Positions 35,917 to 47,783 of a stretch of DNA of 64,000 nt are shown here, piece by piece (position 1 is the stretch's first letter; each line of letters begins with the position of its first letter). A program made the position numbers and the translations under genes. Source of the stretch: Bimuria novae-zelandiae CBS 107.79 (taxonomy: Eukaryota; Ascomycota; Dothideomycetes; Pleosporales; Didymosphaeriaceae); the NCBI GenBank assembly GCA_010015655.1, contig ML976664.1, positions 1,072,013 through 1,136,012 of the forward strand. The letters run 5' to 3'. The notes beneath the pieces are model-generated. The model saw only the letters and a program-made list of their open reading frames with translations, was not told the origin of the DNA and made no database searches.

Positions 35917-37722
35917 ACGTACCTCACGGGCGAGCTAATTACTTTGCTAAGACCCCACCAAAATCTATACTGTACATAATAGTACAGAACGCGCATAAAT
36001 AGTTATAAGAAATTATAATACGCTAATTTACTTATAAGTTATTTTATTATGCCTAGCCTTACTATAGCGTCTATAGCGCTATTAAGTTAATTTACTTTTA
36101 TTAGCATGTACCCTTTATTTTATTTTCTTCTTATTACTACCTGCTATAAAGTCCTTTAGGGTAGCTAGTTACTAGCTATTAGTAGCTATATAAACTTTTT
36201 TTTACTATAGTTATTTTCTCTTATATAATTTCTATCGCGTGGCGGCCTTATTAGTAGCTTAAAGCTTAGTAATTTACCTCTACGCTAATACTAGCTTATA
36301 CGCTACTATTATTACGCCTTTTACTATTTTTTTTAAAGGCTTTAACTAGATTTATTAAGGAACTATTTATGTGCCTTTAAATCCTCTCCTTTACTAGCGT
36401 TATTTATAACCCTAATTCTAGAGTATTACTAAGCGTCTATAACTACTATATACTATCGCGTATAATATAAGGCAAAAGCGTACGCAGATAAACGTTAAAC
36501 TTTAATATTATTACTTTTAGGTTAAAAGGAATAAGGCTAGCATCTTAAAAGCTTTCTTAAATATTACTTTAAGTTATTATAGTCTTAAAGGTAGTAATAA
36601 AGTAAGGTAGGAACTTAATTTTAGTAATATACGTAATATAGTTACGTATTAGATTCTTAGCTTAGCGCCTATACGCCTTCTTTAATAATAAAAACACCCT
36701 ATATTTAGTAGCTACAGAAGGTACGATAAATATAAAGGCATATAAAGAGTAATAATCTTACTATCCTTATAGCATTATTAAAATTTAAGTAAGTTATACC
36801 TCTTATAGCTATTAATAGTATACTTTTTTATATACGCGTTAAAGTGCTTTAGCTATTATAAATTAAGCTTATTTATTATCTAGCTATTCTAATAGACTCT
36901 AAAAACCTAGTCGCGAAGTAAATCCTTCTCCTAGTACTAGGTAGAGAGGTAGTGCTTACCCTAAAAGATAGTAAAGGGTAGAATCGCCTAGCCTATTATA
37001 TTAACGTCCTAGATAATTAAAGTCTACTTTTAATTACCTTACTATACGCTTTTTACCTTATTTTAATATTTAAAGCCTATAATAACTACTCTTATTAATA
37101 TTATGCCTATTATAAAGCTAGTCTTTTTAAAGTTATAGGTATCTTTATCTAGGATACTATACTTAGCTTTAGTATTCTTTATAAGCTAGAACTAGTCCTA
37201 TATAACCTTAAGATCCTTACAGAGGGCTCTTTTATAATTATACTTTTAATTAAACTTAACTTAGAGCTTTAGCTAGCGCTTTATAAAGGTTATAGCCTAG
37301 TTCTAACTAATAGGGTCGCAGTAACACTTAGCTAGTAAAGAATTAGCTATATCTTTTATAATAATAAGTTAGGACAGAAATTCTTACGCGTCTAAATTAA
37401 GTATGTATTAAATAATTACCTACTTTTTTATCTTTAGTAGTTTTATAAAGTTAGGTATATAATTATATTAAAAAATAATTCTAGCGTATCTCGTACTAGG
37501 TATATTTTAAGAAATATTATAAATAGCTATAGCGCGTTACTAACTTAAAGTCGTGTTTTATTTAATAGCTTAAAGCGTAAGCTATATATAAGCCTCTTTT
37601 AATTATAATAATTAATAAGGTAGTCGATACATCGCTTTGTAGTATTATTAATAGTACGTTTTAGTAAGGTCTTAGCAGAGTAATTAGCTCGCCCGTGTAA
37701 TTAGCTCGCACGTGAGGTACGT
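35917..37722 (-). mobile_element. Pogo/Fot1-like transposon, copy 3, RIP-degraded
   Basis: Ends start ACGTACCTCAC on both sides, flanked by TA (35915-35916, 37723-37724). The length is 1806 bp. The left TIR has one copy of the CGAGCTAATTA unit and the right has two. The minus-strand transposase aligns by eye with copy 1 along its length, but with many more transitions (the knuckle has decayed to RYRRYSKARHN). It is inserted in the left arm of the foldback element. Confidence 0.9.
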
Positions 37723-37776
37723 TAAGTAAAAAGCCCATTTTTTACGTTTAAATAACTTTTTTAATAACGTGCTCCA

Positions 37777-39576
37777 CAAGCGAGTATCCGAAAACGCCAA
37801 GACCACACCAAAACGTACTATTATCTATATTATAACGCGATATCTTAACTCCCTAACTAGCTATAAGAATTAAAAAAATCTTAATTATAGCTTACGCTTT
37901 ACGCTATTAAATAAAACGTAAAATTATTTATTTTAATGCGCTATAGCAATTTATAGTACTTTTAAAAAAAATAATAAGGTAAACAGGCGCTAAAATAACC
38001 TTTTAATTTAATTTTATACCTAACTTTATAAATCTCCTTTTAATAAAGAATAAGTATTTATTTAGTATATACTTATTCTAAACCTACGAGGATTTCCGCC
38101 CTAGCATATTACTATAAAAAATATAATTAATTTTTTATTAACTAAGTAGCGCTATAAGCTCACTAGTTAAAACTAAGCTATAAACTTTATAAAGTACTAG
38201 CTAGAGCTCTAAGTTAAGATTAATTAAAAGTATAACTATAAGAGAGCCCTCTATAAGGATCTTAAAATTATATAAGACTAGTTCTAGCTAATAAAGAATA
38301 ATAAAGATAAGTATAGTATCTTAAATAAAGACACTTATAACTTTAATAAAACTAGCTTTATAATAAGCATAAGATTAATAAGAGTAATTATTGTAGGCTT
38401 TAAGTATTAAGGTAGGGAAAAAGTGTATAGTAAAATAATTAAAAGTAGATTTTAATTATTTAGGATATTAATATAATAGAGTAGGCGATCTTACCAGGGT
38501 AAGTATAACCTCTTTACCTAGTACTAAATAAAGAGCCTACCTCGTGACTAGATTTTTATAGTCTCTAAAAATAGCTAAATAATAAATAAGCTTAGTTTAT
38601 AGTAGCTAAAGTACTTTAACGCGCATATAAAAGAGTATACTATTAGTAATTATTAGCTACTTATTATTAGTAGCTATAAGAGCTGTAACTTACTTAAAAT
38701 CTAATAATACTCTAAGAATAATAAAATTAGTACTCTTTATATACCTCTATATTCGTCGCACCTCCTATAGCTACTAGATATAAGATATTTTTTACTATTG
38801 AAGGCGTATAGGCGCTAAGCGAAGAATGTAATACGTAACTATATTATATATATTACTAAAATTAAGTTTTTACCTTATTTTATTACTATATTTAAGGCTT
38901 AATAAGTTAGCGTAATATTTAAAAAGGTTTTTAAGGCGCTAGCCTTATTTTCTTTAACCTTAAGATAGTAAGATTAAAGCTTAACGTCTACCTACGTATA
39001 ATACTACTAGTAGTAGCTTATAGTAGTTATAGACGCCTAATAATACCTTAGAATTTAGGTCGTAATTACCGCTAGTAAAGAAGAAAATTTAAAGTTACCT
39101 AAATAATTCCCTAATAAATAGGGTTAAGTCCTTAAAAAGATAATAAAAAATATAATAGTAGTAAAGTATAAGCTAGCATTAGTATAGAAGTAGATTACTA
39201 AGCTTTAAGCTTCTAATAAGGCTACTATACGATAGAAATTATATAAAAAAAAAGTAATTATAGTAGAAAAAAGTTCTTATAGCTAAAGAAAGCTAGTAGC
39301 TAATTACTCTAAAGGACTTTGCGGCGCGTAGTAATAAGAAAAAAAATAAAGAAGTAGGTACATACTAATAAAGGTAAATTAACTTAATAGCGCTATAAAT
39401 ACTATAGTAAGACTAAGTTTAATTCGCACACGTGTAAAAAAGAAGTTAAAGTAAATTCTAAGTAAATTAACCTATTATAATTTCTTATAACTATTTGTGC
39501 ACGTTCTGTACTATCGTATAGAGTATAGATTGTGGTAGGGTCTTGACATTTTCGAACACTCGCTTGTGGAGTACGT
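37777..39576 (+). mobile_element. Pogo/Fot1-like transposon, copy 4, RIP-degraded, opposite orientation
   Basis: Ends read ACGTGCTCCACAAGCGAG and ACGTACTCCACAAGCGAG, flanked by TA (37775-37776, 39577-39578). The length is 1800 bp. The plus strand carries the decayed zinc knuckle RYKYYSKTKFNSHTCK near 39390-39435. Same family as the copies at 4323 and 35917. It lies about 50 bp from copy 3, in the opposite direction. Confidence 0.9.
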
Positions 39577-40038
39577 TACTTTATAATACAATCTAAGATT
39601 TATATATTATATTATGTACTTTATATATTATCGAGTCCTAAGCTTACTAAGTCTTAGGTGGTCTATAAAAAACTTTTCTTTGGTTAAGAAAAATTAGTGT
39701 TCTTTTCAGTTTTTTAAATTGTAGCTTAGTAATCTTAAAGTTAGGTATTATATAGATATATAATTAAACTATGGAATTTGAGGCTTTTTTATAAAGTATT
39801 ACAAAAGTTATTTAGAAGTTAAAAATGGGCTTTTTATTTACTATTTCTATTATATATATATTATATTATATATTCTCTCATAAATGTATAGTTAAGACTC
39901 GTAAAATCGTATATTTTGAATTTTTTTTTAAATATTAAGTAGTATTAGAGTTATATAGCTTTAAAGTTGCTAGTTTTTTTTAACTAGTAAAAAGCGGCGC
40001 ATTGTGTGACGCGGCGCACTAACTGCCAAACCACGGTA

Positions 40039-40703
40039 TCTCTTACTCGAGCTAAAAATTCCACGTGGGCGTATGTACAAACACTTAACCTTTGTAACGC
40101 TATCTGTAAGGGAGAATAGGTACCGAAGACAACACTTTGGCGGATTTTGCGACTTGAGTGTATGCCCACGTGCACATAGTAGAGCCCCGGAGCTGGGACT
40201 AGCAACGGGGACGGTTTAGTATATTGCGGGGAGAACAGCGCTAGCGGCAGGATTCTTTTGGCCGAAGGGCATCACCTGGGGAAATGCAATACGAACGATG
40301 GGGAATTCTCCCGCCTCCGGGTTACTCTTGCGTTCTGCAACACGTAAATTATTCCGGCGCATGCCACCGAGTCATTCGCGCTTCGCCAATACGTATTGTC
40401 TACGGTAACTATATTAAAAACTCGTGTCATTTTATTGACTAGGGAAAACACCGAGCGGGACTGATTCGCTATTGCGATGTCACGTGGTGAAAAGCAGGGA
40501 TATGGCGTGTTTGGGTGCCTCGCTGTGTATTTCTCCGTTCGGCGAGAGTGGTAAAAGAGCTAGACAGTGGACGTGTAATTTCGCGATGGGAGGGAAGTGA
40601 AGGGGTACATATACCCGCCATGGGGACAGTTTCTGGAGATAAAGGTTCCGGCATAAGTTACAGCAGAGCATTGTGGTAGTCAACCTTCACACATACCACT
40701 GCC
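40039..40703. other. Upstream region of the esterase gene
   Basis: GC-balanced and free of RIP. Open frames on the minus strand are shadows. Presumed promoter of the gene at 40704. Confidence 0.45.
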
Positions 40704-41556
40704 ATGAAGTTCTCCTCACAACTATGCCTCACGGTATCTTTCGCGCTTTCTGCGCTGGCAACTCCTGTGATGGAGAAGCGCGCCACGCCCACGATCTACC
40801 TCGCGGGAGATAGCACGATGGCCAACAAAGGCGCGAACGACGGTGCCACAGACGGTACTTCTCCCTCTCCCCTCTATACAATCTTCTGGAGAACTAACAA
40901 AGGAGACAGGCTGGGGCCAATACCTCTCCAAATACGTCACCGCGCCCGTCGTCAACAAAGCTGTCGGCGGCCGCTCCGCGCGCTCCTACACCAACGAAGG
41001 CCGCTTCACCGACATCGCGAACCTCATAAAATCCGGCGACATCGTCGTCATAGAATTCGGGCACAACGACGGCGGCTCGCCGACGACCGCGACCGACAAC
41101 GGACGCAGCGACTGCCCCGGCACCGGCGAGGAGACCTGCAAATCCGGCAAAGACGGGTCCACGGTGTACACCTTTGGCCACTACGTCAAGGCCGCCGCGA
41201 AGACGTACATCGCCAAGGGCGCGACCGTCGTCGTGGGCTCCCAGACGCCGAACAACGCGTGGGAAGGCGGCGTGTTTAGCACGGCGGCGCCGAAGTTCGT
41301 CGCGTATGCGGCGCAGGCGGGGAAGGAGATCGGGACAGGGGCGACGTTTGTGGATCATTTCCAGGCGGTGCTGAATGCGTATAAGAAGTTGGGGAATGCG
41401 AAGACGAATGCGTTTTTCCCGAACGATCATACGCATACGAGTCCCGCGGGTGCGGATTTGGTGGCGCAGGCGTTTGCGCAGGCGATTGAGGTGAAGTTGA
41501 ATGGGACGACGCCGATTGTGCCGTATTTGAGGTCGGGGAATCCGACGGTGTGGTAG
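40704..41556 (+). CDS. Rhamnogalacturonan acetylesterase (CE12, SGNH hydrolase)
   Basis: A secreted enzyme that removes acetyl groups from the rhamnogalacturonan backbone of pectin. A 55-bp intron (40855-40909) joins two exons to 265 residues, the usual length. The signal peptide is MKFSSQLCLTVSFALSALA, followed by a KR site (VMEKR). SGNH blocks are in place: AGDST with Ser37, the Gly in AVGGRS, GHND with Asn103, and the C-terminal DHTH with Asp223 and His226. The start is the ATG directly before the signal peptide. It is convergent with the Wss1-like gene, 200 bp apart. The gene is intact with strong third-position GC bias. Other SGNH esterases are possible but the block pattern fits CE12 best. 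Confidence 0.9.
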
Positions 41557-41756
41557 GCGCAACGGCTGTCGAGAGGGTGACAATATTCTTGTAAATACTT
41601 GGAAGACGAATAAATCTCCCTGTACATAGTTGAACGATCACATTTTTCGACGTGGAAGAATCGTGTGATTCGATTTACGTGGAGATGGGAAAGAAGATCG
41701 ATATTGCTTACAAAAGGGTATCATATTCCGACTGAACATACCTCGCCTGCCGATGA

Positions 41757-43127
41757 TCACTTCGAAGCTCCACAAACACCGCACCGTCCAACATCGCCCG
41801 CGTTGATGTACCTGCTGCCTTTGCAAGCAGCGCTCTTGCAGCGCCAATGATTCGTGTCCATACACGGGTTCAGGACATTGACACAGGCGACGCAAGTGAT
41901 AGAGCCGGCTTCGTTCTCCATTGAACACACGGCGCACGCTGTAGGTTCGGAAGATACGGGAGGATCCGGTTGGGGATCCGGTCGTCGCTTGTATATCTCG
42001 TCGATGTGTATGACTTGGGCGCTTGACCTTGAAGATGTGGTGCTGCTTGGTTTGGAGCTTGACTTGGTGGAGACCGGCTTTGGTGGCTCTAATGCGCCAT
42101 TGCTCGACTGTGCCGTTGGCTTGGACTTTGCGACTGGACGTGGCTTAGGTGTTGGCCTCGTCAAACCATGCAGCTCGTCCATCTCGCGCCGGGCATTGTC
42201 GTCTTTCTCGTCTTCCTCTTCGCAGATCTTCACCAGCGCTCTGCCTTTGTCGTCCTTCATCTCCTCGCCGTCCACATCAATGGCCGCTTCTCCTTCGACC
42301 AGCTCAGTCTCATCGTCCTCGGTTTCACTGTCGGACGGTGTCTCTTCCTTCTTGATCTCAACCTTCTCCTTCTTTGTCGTATCGAATCTTGCCAATGCCG
42401 CCGCAGCCCGTAGTTCTCTCCCACGTGCGCTGCCTGCCACCCTAGGCTTTCCCTTCTTCGCTACGTCGCCCTCCAGCTTCACCTTGGTATTCGCCTCCTC
42501 GCCCAACGCCTGCCCACCCGCTCCAAACTTCTTGAGAATCCGACGTTGCTTGCGCTCCGCATACGTGAGATTCTCCTTCGTCTTTTCGCCGCGTCGTCTC
42601 TTCCTAGCCCGCCTCGCATACGTCCCACCGCAGACATGCTCTGGGATATCCATCGCATCGCCCTCCTTCATCTGCACAGCGCCCGTGTCCAGTTCTCTTC
42701 CCCGTCCCCACAGGCCCTCGCCCGTGTATCCCTTCGCCCAAAGCGCCCTCAATTCCACCGCATACTCATTCCTGACCTTCCAAAACGCACCCGAGTGGTT
42801 CATCTGCTTGCAGTGCGCGAGCTCATGGACCATGACCATCTCCACCATGCGCTGCGGCAGCCACCTCCCATTTTTGTCTCTGAGCACGAGTTGTATGACT
42901 TCGCCGGCGTTGAAGTTGCGGCCGACGAACTCGGTGTTGAAGGGGAACTCTTCGAGGGCTTGCACGAGGATCATGTGCGACTTCATGCAGGGATAGCATA
43001 TCGCGGCGACGCGGTTTAGAATGGCTTCGGCGGTCGTGGAGGTCGGTCCGGGGAGCGGGCGGATGAAGTTTATGTGCGCGTTGGGGCGTTGGGTGCGCTC
43101 GTTGAGGCGCTCGAAGCCGAGGGGCAT
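41757..43127 (-). CDS. WSS1: WLM-domain metalloprotease, Wss1-like
   Basis: A single exon of 456 residues. The N-terminal WLM domain has the zinc site HELAHCKQMNH (His101, Glu102, His105, His111) followed by SGAFW. The middle is long, acidic and Lys/Ser-rich. A short hydrophobic run VIHIDEIY resembles a SUMO-interacting or VCP/Cdc48-binding type segment (inference). The last 60 residues hold cysteine pairs (CAVCSMEN, ITCVAC, RCGVCG) of zinc-finger type. Wss1 proteins are DNA-dependent proteases that clear DNA-protein crosslinks and SUMO-linked proteins in the nucleus. The first ATG gives the usual MPLGFERLNER start. A piggyBac-like element begins only 228 bp upstream, inside the likely promoter. 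Confidence 0.92.
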   Translation of the reverse strand: MPLGFERLNERTQRPNAHINFIRPLPGPTSTTAEAILNRVAAICYPCMKSHMILVQALEEFPFNTEFVGRNFNAGEVIQLVLRDKNGRWLPQRMVEMVMVHELAHCKQMNHSGAFWKVRNEYAVELRALWAKGYTGEGLWGRGRELDTGAVQMKEGDAMDIPEHVCGGTYARRARKRRRGEKTKENLTYAERKQRRILKKFGAGGQALGEEANTKVKLEGDVAKKGKPRVAGSARGRELRAAAALARFDTTKKEKVEIKKEETPSDSETEDDETELVEGEAAIDVDGEEMKDDKGRALVKICEEEDEKDDNARREMDELHGLTRPTPKPRPVAKSKPTAQSSNGALEPPKPVSTKSSSKPSSTTSSRSSAQVIHIDEIYKRRPDPQPDPPVSSEPTACAVCSMENEAGSITCVACVNVLNPCMDTNHWRCKSAACKGSRYINAGDVGRCGVCGASK

Positions 43128-43693
43128 TGTTGCAGTGGGCGCATGCGGTGAACAAGCGTGGGAGTCGTGGATGCAGGCAAATCTGGAAATTAGGCTTTGG
43201 ACGTGCGATAGAGAGTGCAGGGCAGGGCAGAAGAGCGGGGGGTTGAAGGTGTTGGTGGCGATGACACGTCGGACTTAGCGCGGAGCTAAGAGCGCGTTCG
43301 TGACGCGGGGTCACAATCTCCACCATTCATTCGCAACGAAAGCCTGCAGCATCCCTATCCCTTGCACCGGCAACATCGCCCGCACACGGACCACCTCTTA
43401 ATAGCTAATTAGATAATTAATTACTAAAACACTAAGACCTGCGTTATAATGTTAGCAATTATTAATTACTAGCTAAAACACGACTTTTTTAAAATTTTTA
43501 GTATATGTAAGCATGCCGAAACGTGCAGCGCCTATTAATAATAATTTTAACTTTATAAAATTTATAAAGTATAGTTAAAAAGATAGTATTTTACCTAACT
43601 TACCGCGCACGCTGCTAGCTACCTAGTAACTACTTAAAATAAATAATTTATATACTTTTAGACGTGCTTAGTTACATTAGCATGTAAACGTTA

Positions 43694-43918
43694 TGTCCGA
43701 TTATATGGCCTCTATCTGTTGTGGATATGAGGCTGGAGCACTCTCTCTTTTGTACTATTCTAAATAGGGCTAGCGCTGCAGCGGCACTTATTTGGAGCCT
43801 CGCACACATCTGCATTCCAGACACACACAGAACACGAACATTATCAATCAATCATCACATCTATCAAATTCTCATCATTGCATTATCTTAAAGTGACAGA
43901 ACACTATTAAATTTAATA
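43694..43918 (+). repeat. 5' LTR of the copia element
   Basis: 225 bp, beginning TGTCCGATTA. Its 3' end has decayed from TGACA to TAATA by C-to-T and G-to-A changes, compared with the right LTR. Confidence 0.93.
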
Positions 43919-44110
43919 ATTAAGAGTCTTATTGCCTCCGCTAAGCCAATTATAATAGCCCTATCGACCCTTAAAGATCCCACAGTAATCCTAACCAACT
44001 ACACGAACTACACACCATAGCTAAACTAGCTAAAAATAAAATCCTAATTCCTAAAGGTCTAGAACATTATTAACCCAGCGCTAATAGATAAACCAAGACA
44101 GAAACCCGCA

Positions 44111-44293
44111 ATGCCGATACCTCCCGCGATAGGCAACTACCAGCCAAGCACGGCGTATACGACTGCGAATCCGAACAATATGCCAATAATGCCCTCACAT
44201 CTATTAACGGTAGGCGCGAAAGCATATAAAGACGATAGCAATTATTATAAAGGACAGCTAGAAATATACAAGATTATAGATCGCGAATACTAA
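44111..44293 (+). pseudogene. Start of the copia gag-pol frame
   Basis: A 60-residue open stretch beginning MPIPPAIGNYQPS, about 190 bp after the 5' LTR, where gag should begin. It contains GQLEIYKII. The frame then meets a TAA, and later sequence is readable only through stops. Confidence 0.6.
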
Positions 44294-45784
44294 GAGGAAC
44301 AGGTTAGCCTAAACTAAGTAGTTACTATTATCTAATTAATAGTTTCTGCGCATCTCTAGAACAACTACTACCTTCTAGATTAATTAATTAGGTAGTAGAT
44401 TAATAACCTTATAATTACAGTTAGGGTAGACCTGCAAGACGAATACAAACGATTAAGGGCAAGATACTAAGAAGCCCTTAAGCTAATAAGAATAGCTAGA
44501 TTATAGGCTACATAGCTATCTAAGTACAATTATGCAGCTACAAAAGTAGAGACTAATTAGGTCCTAGAGCTTTAAAGGCTAGACTTAGTTAAAGAAGACT
44601 TTATAAAGGCAGTTATCTATGTCGCACCTATATAGGTAACGACCTTCTAGCAATATAGAAGCAAGAATGTAGCTATCTCACGAAAGCACATAATAAAACT
44701 CTTCTAAGACTATATAATCCTATAGCACCCGATCGAGGGCAAACAAAAGGGCGCTTTTACTACTACAGGTTTATCTCTCGCTAACGGTGGTAAATCTACC
44801 TAGGCCACAAACAGGGACGCCTCTCTTGTAGATAAAGCAGTAATATTAAAACATCGGGGTAGACCTCGTAAACAACAAAATAATAGTTAACGTACCAGAG
44901 CCAAGCGGTCCGCAATTATAAACAATAAGCTAGTAATAGCTAGTAGCCTTAAGTGCCCTACTTATAAACAACGCTATAGTCTATAAGACTGCTTCTACGC
45001 TTTCCCAGATAAATAACTAGAATAGTTTAGGCCAAAGCCGAGCATAGTTGCCCTAATTAAGTTTAAGCTAGAGAATAACCCTGCGCTTTAAGAAAGCCTG
45101 AGGATAATAAAGAGGGCTAGATTATAGGCACCTATAATTAAATTATTATATACTTCTACTCTAACTTAAATTACTAAGGCTAATAATAAGTGACTAAATA
45201 GACGCAAGATTACTAAAATCTTAGCAAGCTTTAACGCCGTATCTTTCTACACCGAATTAAACATATACCTATTACAATACTTAGCTATACTTAATTTAGG
45301 TATAACCTGCTATGTCTTTAACAATATTAATCGCTTTGTCTCATACCGGCCACCGGCGCCAGGAGACTTTATATAGGCAGGGAATACACAAATATAGATT
45401 AAAGGATACAGGAGCGTTTATCTTAATATATAAAGTGTAAGTAGCAATTAAATAATACGGCTAGATAATATAGCTTATTACCCTAATTTGCTCTGTAACC
45501 TTGTATTGTTCTAATTACTCTGGAGGCAAGGCCTTTGGTGGGACATAAAGGCAGACCTAATAACTCTAAAAAGAAGAGACAATACTGTGCTAGCAGAACT
45601 CTAAAAATTACATAGATAATAGGTATTAGAATATAGAACAAGACTAATAAGTAGTATTCCTACTAATACTGCGCACGCCACTCACAAGACTAACACACGC
45701 ACTAAACAAAGACTACAGAAGGCAAACGCATAGACCTGGTACTAGTAATTAGGCTATCTAGGCCTTTAGGCCCTTAAACACCTC

Positions 45785-45970
45785 GTGCAGCAATCTAAGG
45801 GGGTAAGGATTAAAGGTCTCCCTATAGTAAAATGTGACGCCTGCGGTAAAGCAAAACTAAAACGGCAAATACGCCGACAAGCCAGGGAGCGAACTAAAGG
45901 CCCTGGCAAGCGAGTCGCAATAGACTTTCACGACTATAAAGCAGACAGCTCAATAAGAGAGAAGAGCTAA
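45785..45970 (+). pseudogene. Copia integrase N-terminal zinc-finger segment
   Basis: An open stretch with KCDACGKAKLKRQIRR and then KRVAIDFHDYKAD, corresponding to the GAG-pre-integrase CxxC part and the first catalytic Asp region of copia integrase. Remnant of one polyprotein. Confidence 0.7.
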
Positions 45971-47090
45971 ATACTAATTACTAATTAATTCTCTAGCTTC
46001 GCATAGGACTTCTACTTTAAGGATAACCGCCTAGCACGGTTAATTATTAAATTACTTAGCACTTTTATATAGTTCATAGAAGTATAATACAACGTTATAG
46101 TAAAAGTAATTAAATCTAATAACAAGATCTTCTCTATTAAGGCTAATATTAAGAAGTGGTGCGCGGCGCAAGGTATTAAGATTAAGCCTTTAGCACTAGA
46201 TACTTAAGCATAAAATAAAGAATAGAACGCTTAGGGGGTGTAATTAAGAAGAAAGCGCGCGCAATGCGACTTAACTCTAATTTACTATAGTAAATATAGC
46301 CTAAGATCACGCGAGCCGCAGTCTACCTATATAATTAAACGCTAAACTACACTAACTAATAGCGATCTCTATATAAAGTGTTCTTTACAACAGTAGCCTT
46401 TCAGAACGGCATTGTTACCTAACCAAAGCCTAATTAAGCTTACCTAAAAGCATATAGTTGCAAAGCGTTTGTAATAACCAACGACACAAAACGCGGTAAA
46501 AGCAGGCTTTAAAGGCTTAACCCTAAAGCATAGATTAGCTACCTTGTTAGCTATAGATTAACTAACATCTAGAGAATATAGATTCCCTCTCTAGCAAAGA
46601 CAATTAGTACTCGCGATGTAATATTTAATAAGGATACTATGTTCTTAGGCAAAACCAAAGACCTAATAGACAACCTTATACATAGCATATTAGAAGAAAT
46701 AGCAGCCTAGGTGCGATTAGTAAAGTTACCTCCCTTATCTTAATAAGAGCATGCCACTAAGTCCTTCTTTAAGGATAAGACAATTAGTAAAGCGCCAGAG
46801 GAAGAGGCTCCTAAGTGTAGGCAAGGCAGGAGAGCTAGGTACGAATATCTAACGCCTCTATTAACGCCGCCACTAGTAACACTCCTTACACAACTAATAG
46901 CAGGAAATAATTAAGCTATACTACTATAAATAGTGCAAACAGGACAGTTGCAAACAAGCCCATAGGCCACAGCCTTTATAGCAGGCACTAAAGCTAGTAG
47001 CAGCGGCAAATACGAAGGCAAGACTCTTAATAAGGCGTAGCTTTGACGAATAATTACATTAGGCAAGAAGCCATATTAAAGTATGCTTCT

Positions 47091-47250
47091 AGAGCCACCC
47101 ACATGCCAAAGCAAGCTTAAAGATCACCCTCTTTATAATATGTAGAAGGAAGCAGAACGATCCCATCTACAGAGCCACCCACATGCCAAAGCAAGCTTAA
47201 AGATCACCCTCTTTATAATATGTAGAAGGAAGCAGAACGATCCCATCTAC
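47091..47250 (+). repeat. Exact 80-bp tandem duplication inside copia pol
   Basis: The 80 bases starting AGAGCCACCCACATGCC at 47091 are repeated without change at 47171. Identity in an otherwise RIP-scarred element suggests a late slippage or an assembly artefact. Since 80 is not a multiple of three it also shifts the frame. Confidence 0.92.
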
Positions 47251-47567
47251 AGAGCCACAAGGAAATAAAGTCTTAGAGCGAGGTCGTAGTAGCTCTAGTA
47301 AAGGTAGCAGGCTATTAAATCCTCGACTGCATATGGGTATATACCTACAAATTCGACAAATACTATTGATTATAGAAATGCAAAGCAAGGCTAGTGGTGC
47401 AAGGTAATTAATAGCAGCACCTTACCTCGCAAGAAACCTACGCCATAACACTTATAGGACAATTATTCCGCATGCTTATAGTAATTACAGCTTATATTAA
47501 CTTAGAGCTTATCTAACATAATGTTACTAACGCGTTTGTCCATGCAAAGCTAGACAGAGAAATCTAC

Positions 47568-47783
47568 ATGAGAATGCCTCGCGGCTACTCGCGAGCAGGC
47601 ACAGTCCTCAAACTACACAAAGCACTGTATAGACTACGCATATCTCCACTGCTCTGGCAAAGAGAGTTCACATTAACGCTTCGTGATATTGGCTTTAAAA
47701 TAGTGCCCCACGAGCCATGCTGCCTTATTAAGGACGGCATTATTATATTCTTTTATGTGGATGATCTTATTATCGCCTATTAG
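47568..47783 (+). pseudogene. Copia reverse transcriptase core
   Basis: A 71-residue open stretch. KLHKALYRLRISPLLWQREF and the active-site box FFYVDDLIIAY are classic copia RT motifs. It ends in TAG where family members continue, so it is a fragment of the dead polyprotein. Confidence 0.85.

Larger units (their letters stand above)
35706..40036. mobile_element. Foldback/MITE-like element split by two pogo-like insertions
   Basis: The tips CCGTGGTTTGGCAG and CTGCCAAACCACGG are perfect inverts, flanked by TA (35704-35705, 40037-40038). The inverted arms continue for over 200 bp (AATGCGCCGCTTTTTACTAG on both), through the segment between the two insertions (AAAAAGCCCATTTTT at 37728 against the invert near 39825). 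Without the insertions the element is about 700 bp and has no coding capacity, that is, a long-TIR MITE or foldback unit. Confidence 0.85.

Noticed and set aside
40894..41583. Arg/His/Pro-rich open frame on the minus strand
   Set aside because: Shadow of the CE12 esterase caused by its strong third-position GC bias.
41854..42996. 380-residue open frame on the plus strand
   Set aside because: Antisense to the Wss1-like gene, low-complexity Ser-rich, no domain; the minus-strand protein has a full zinc site.
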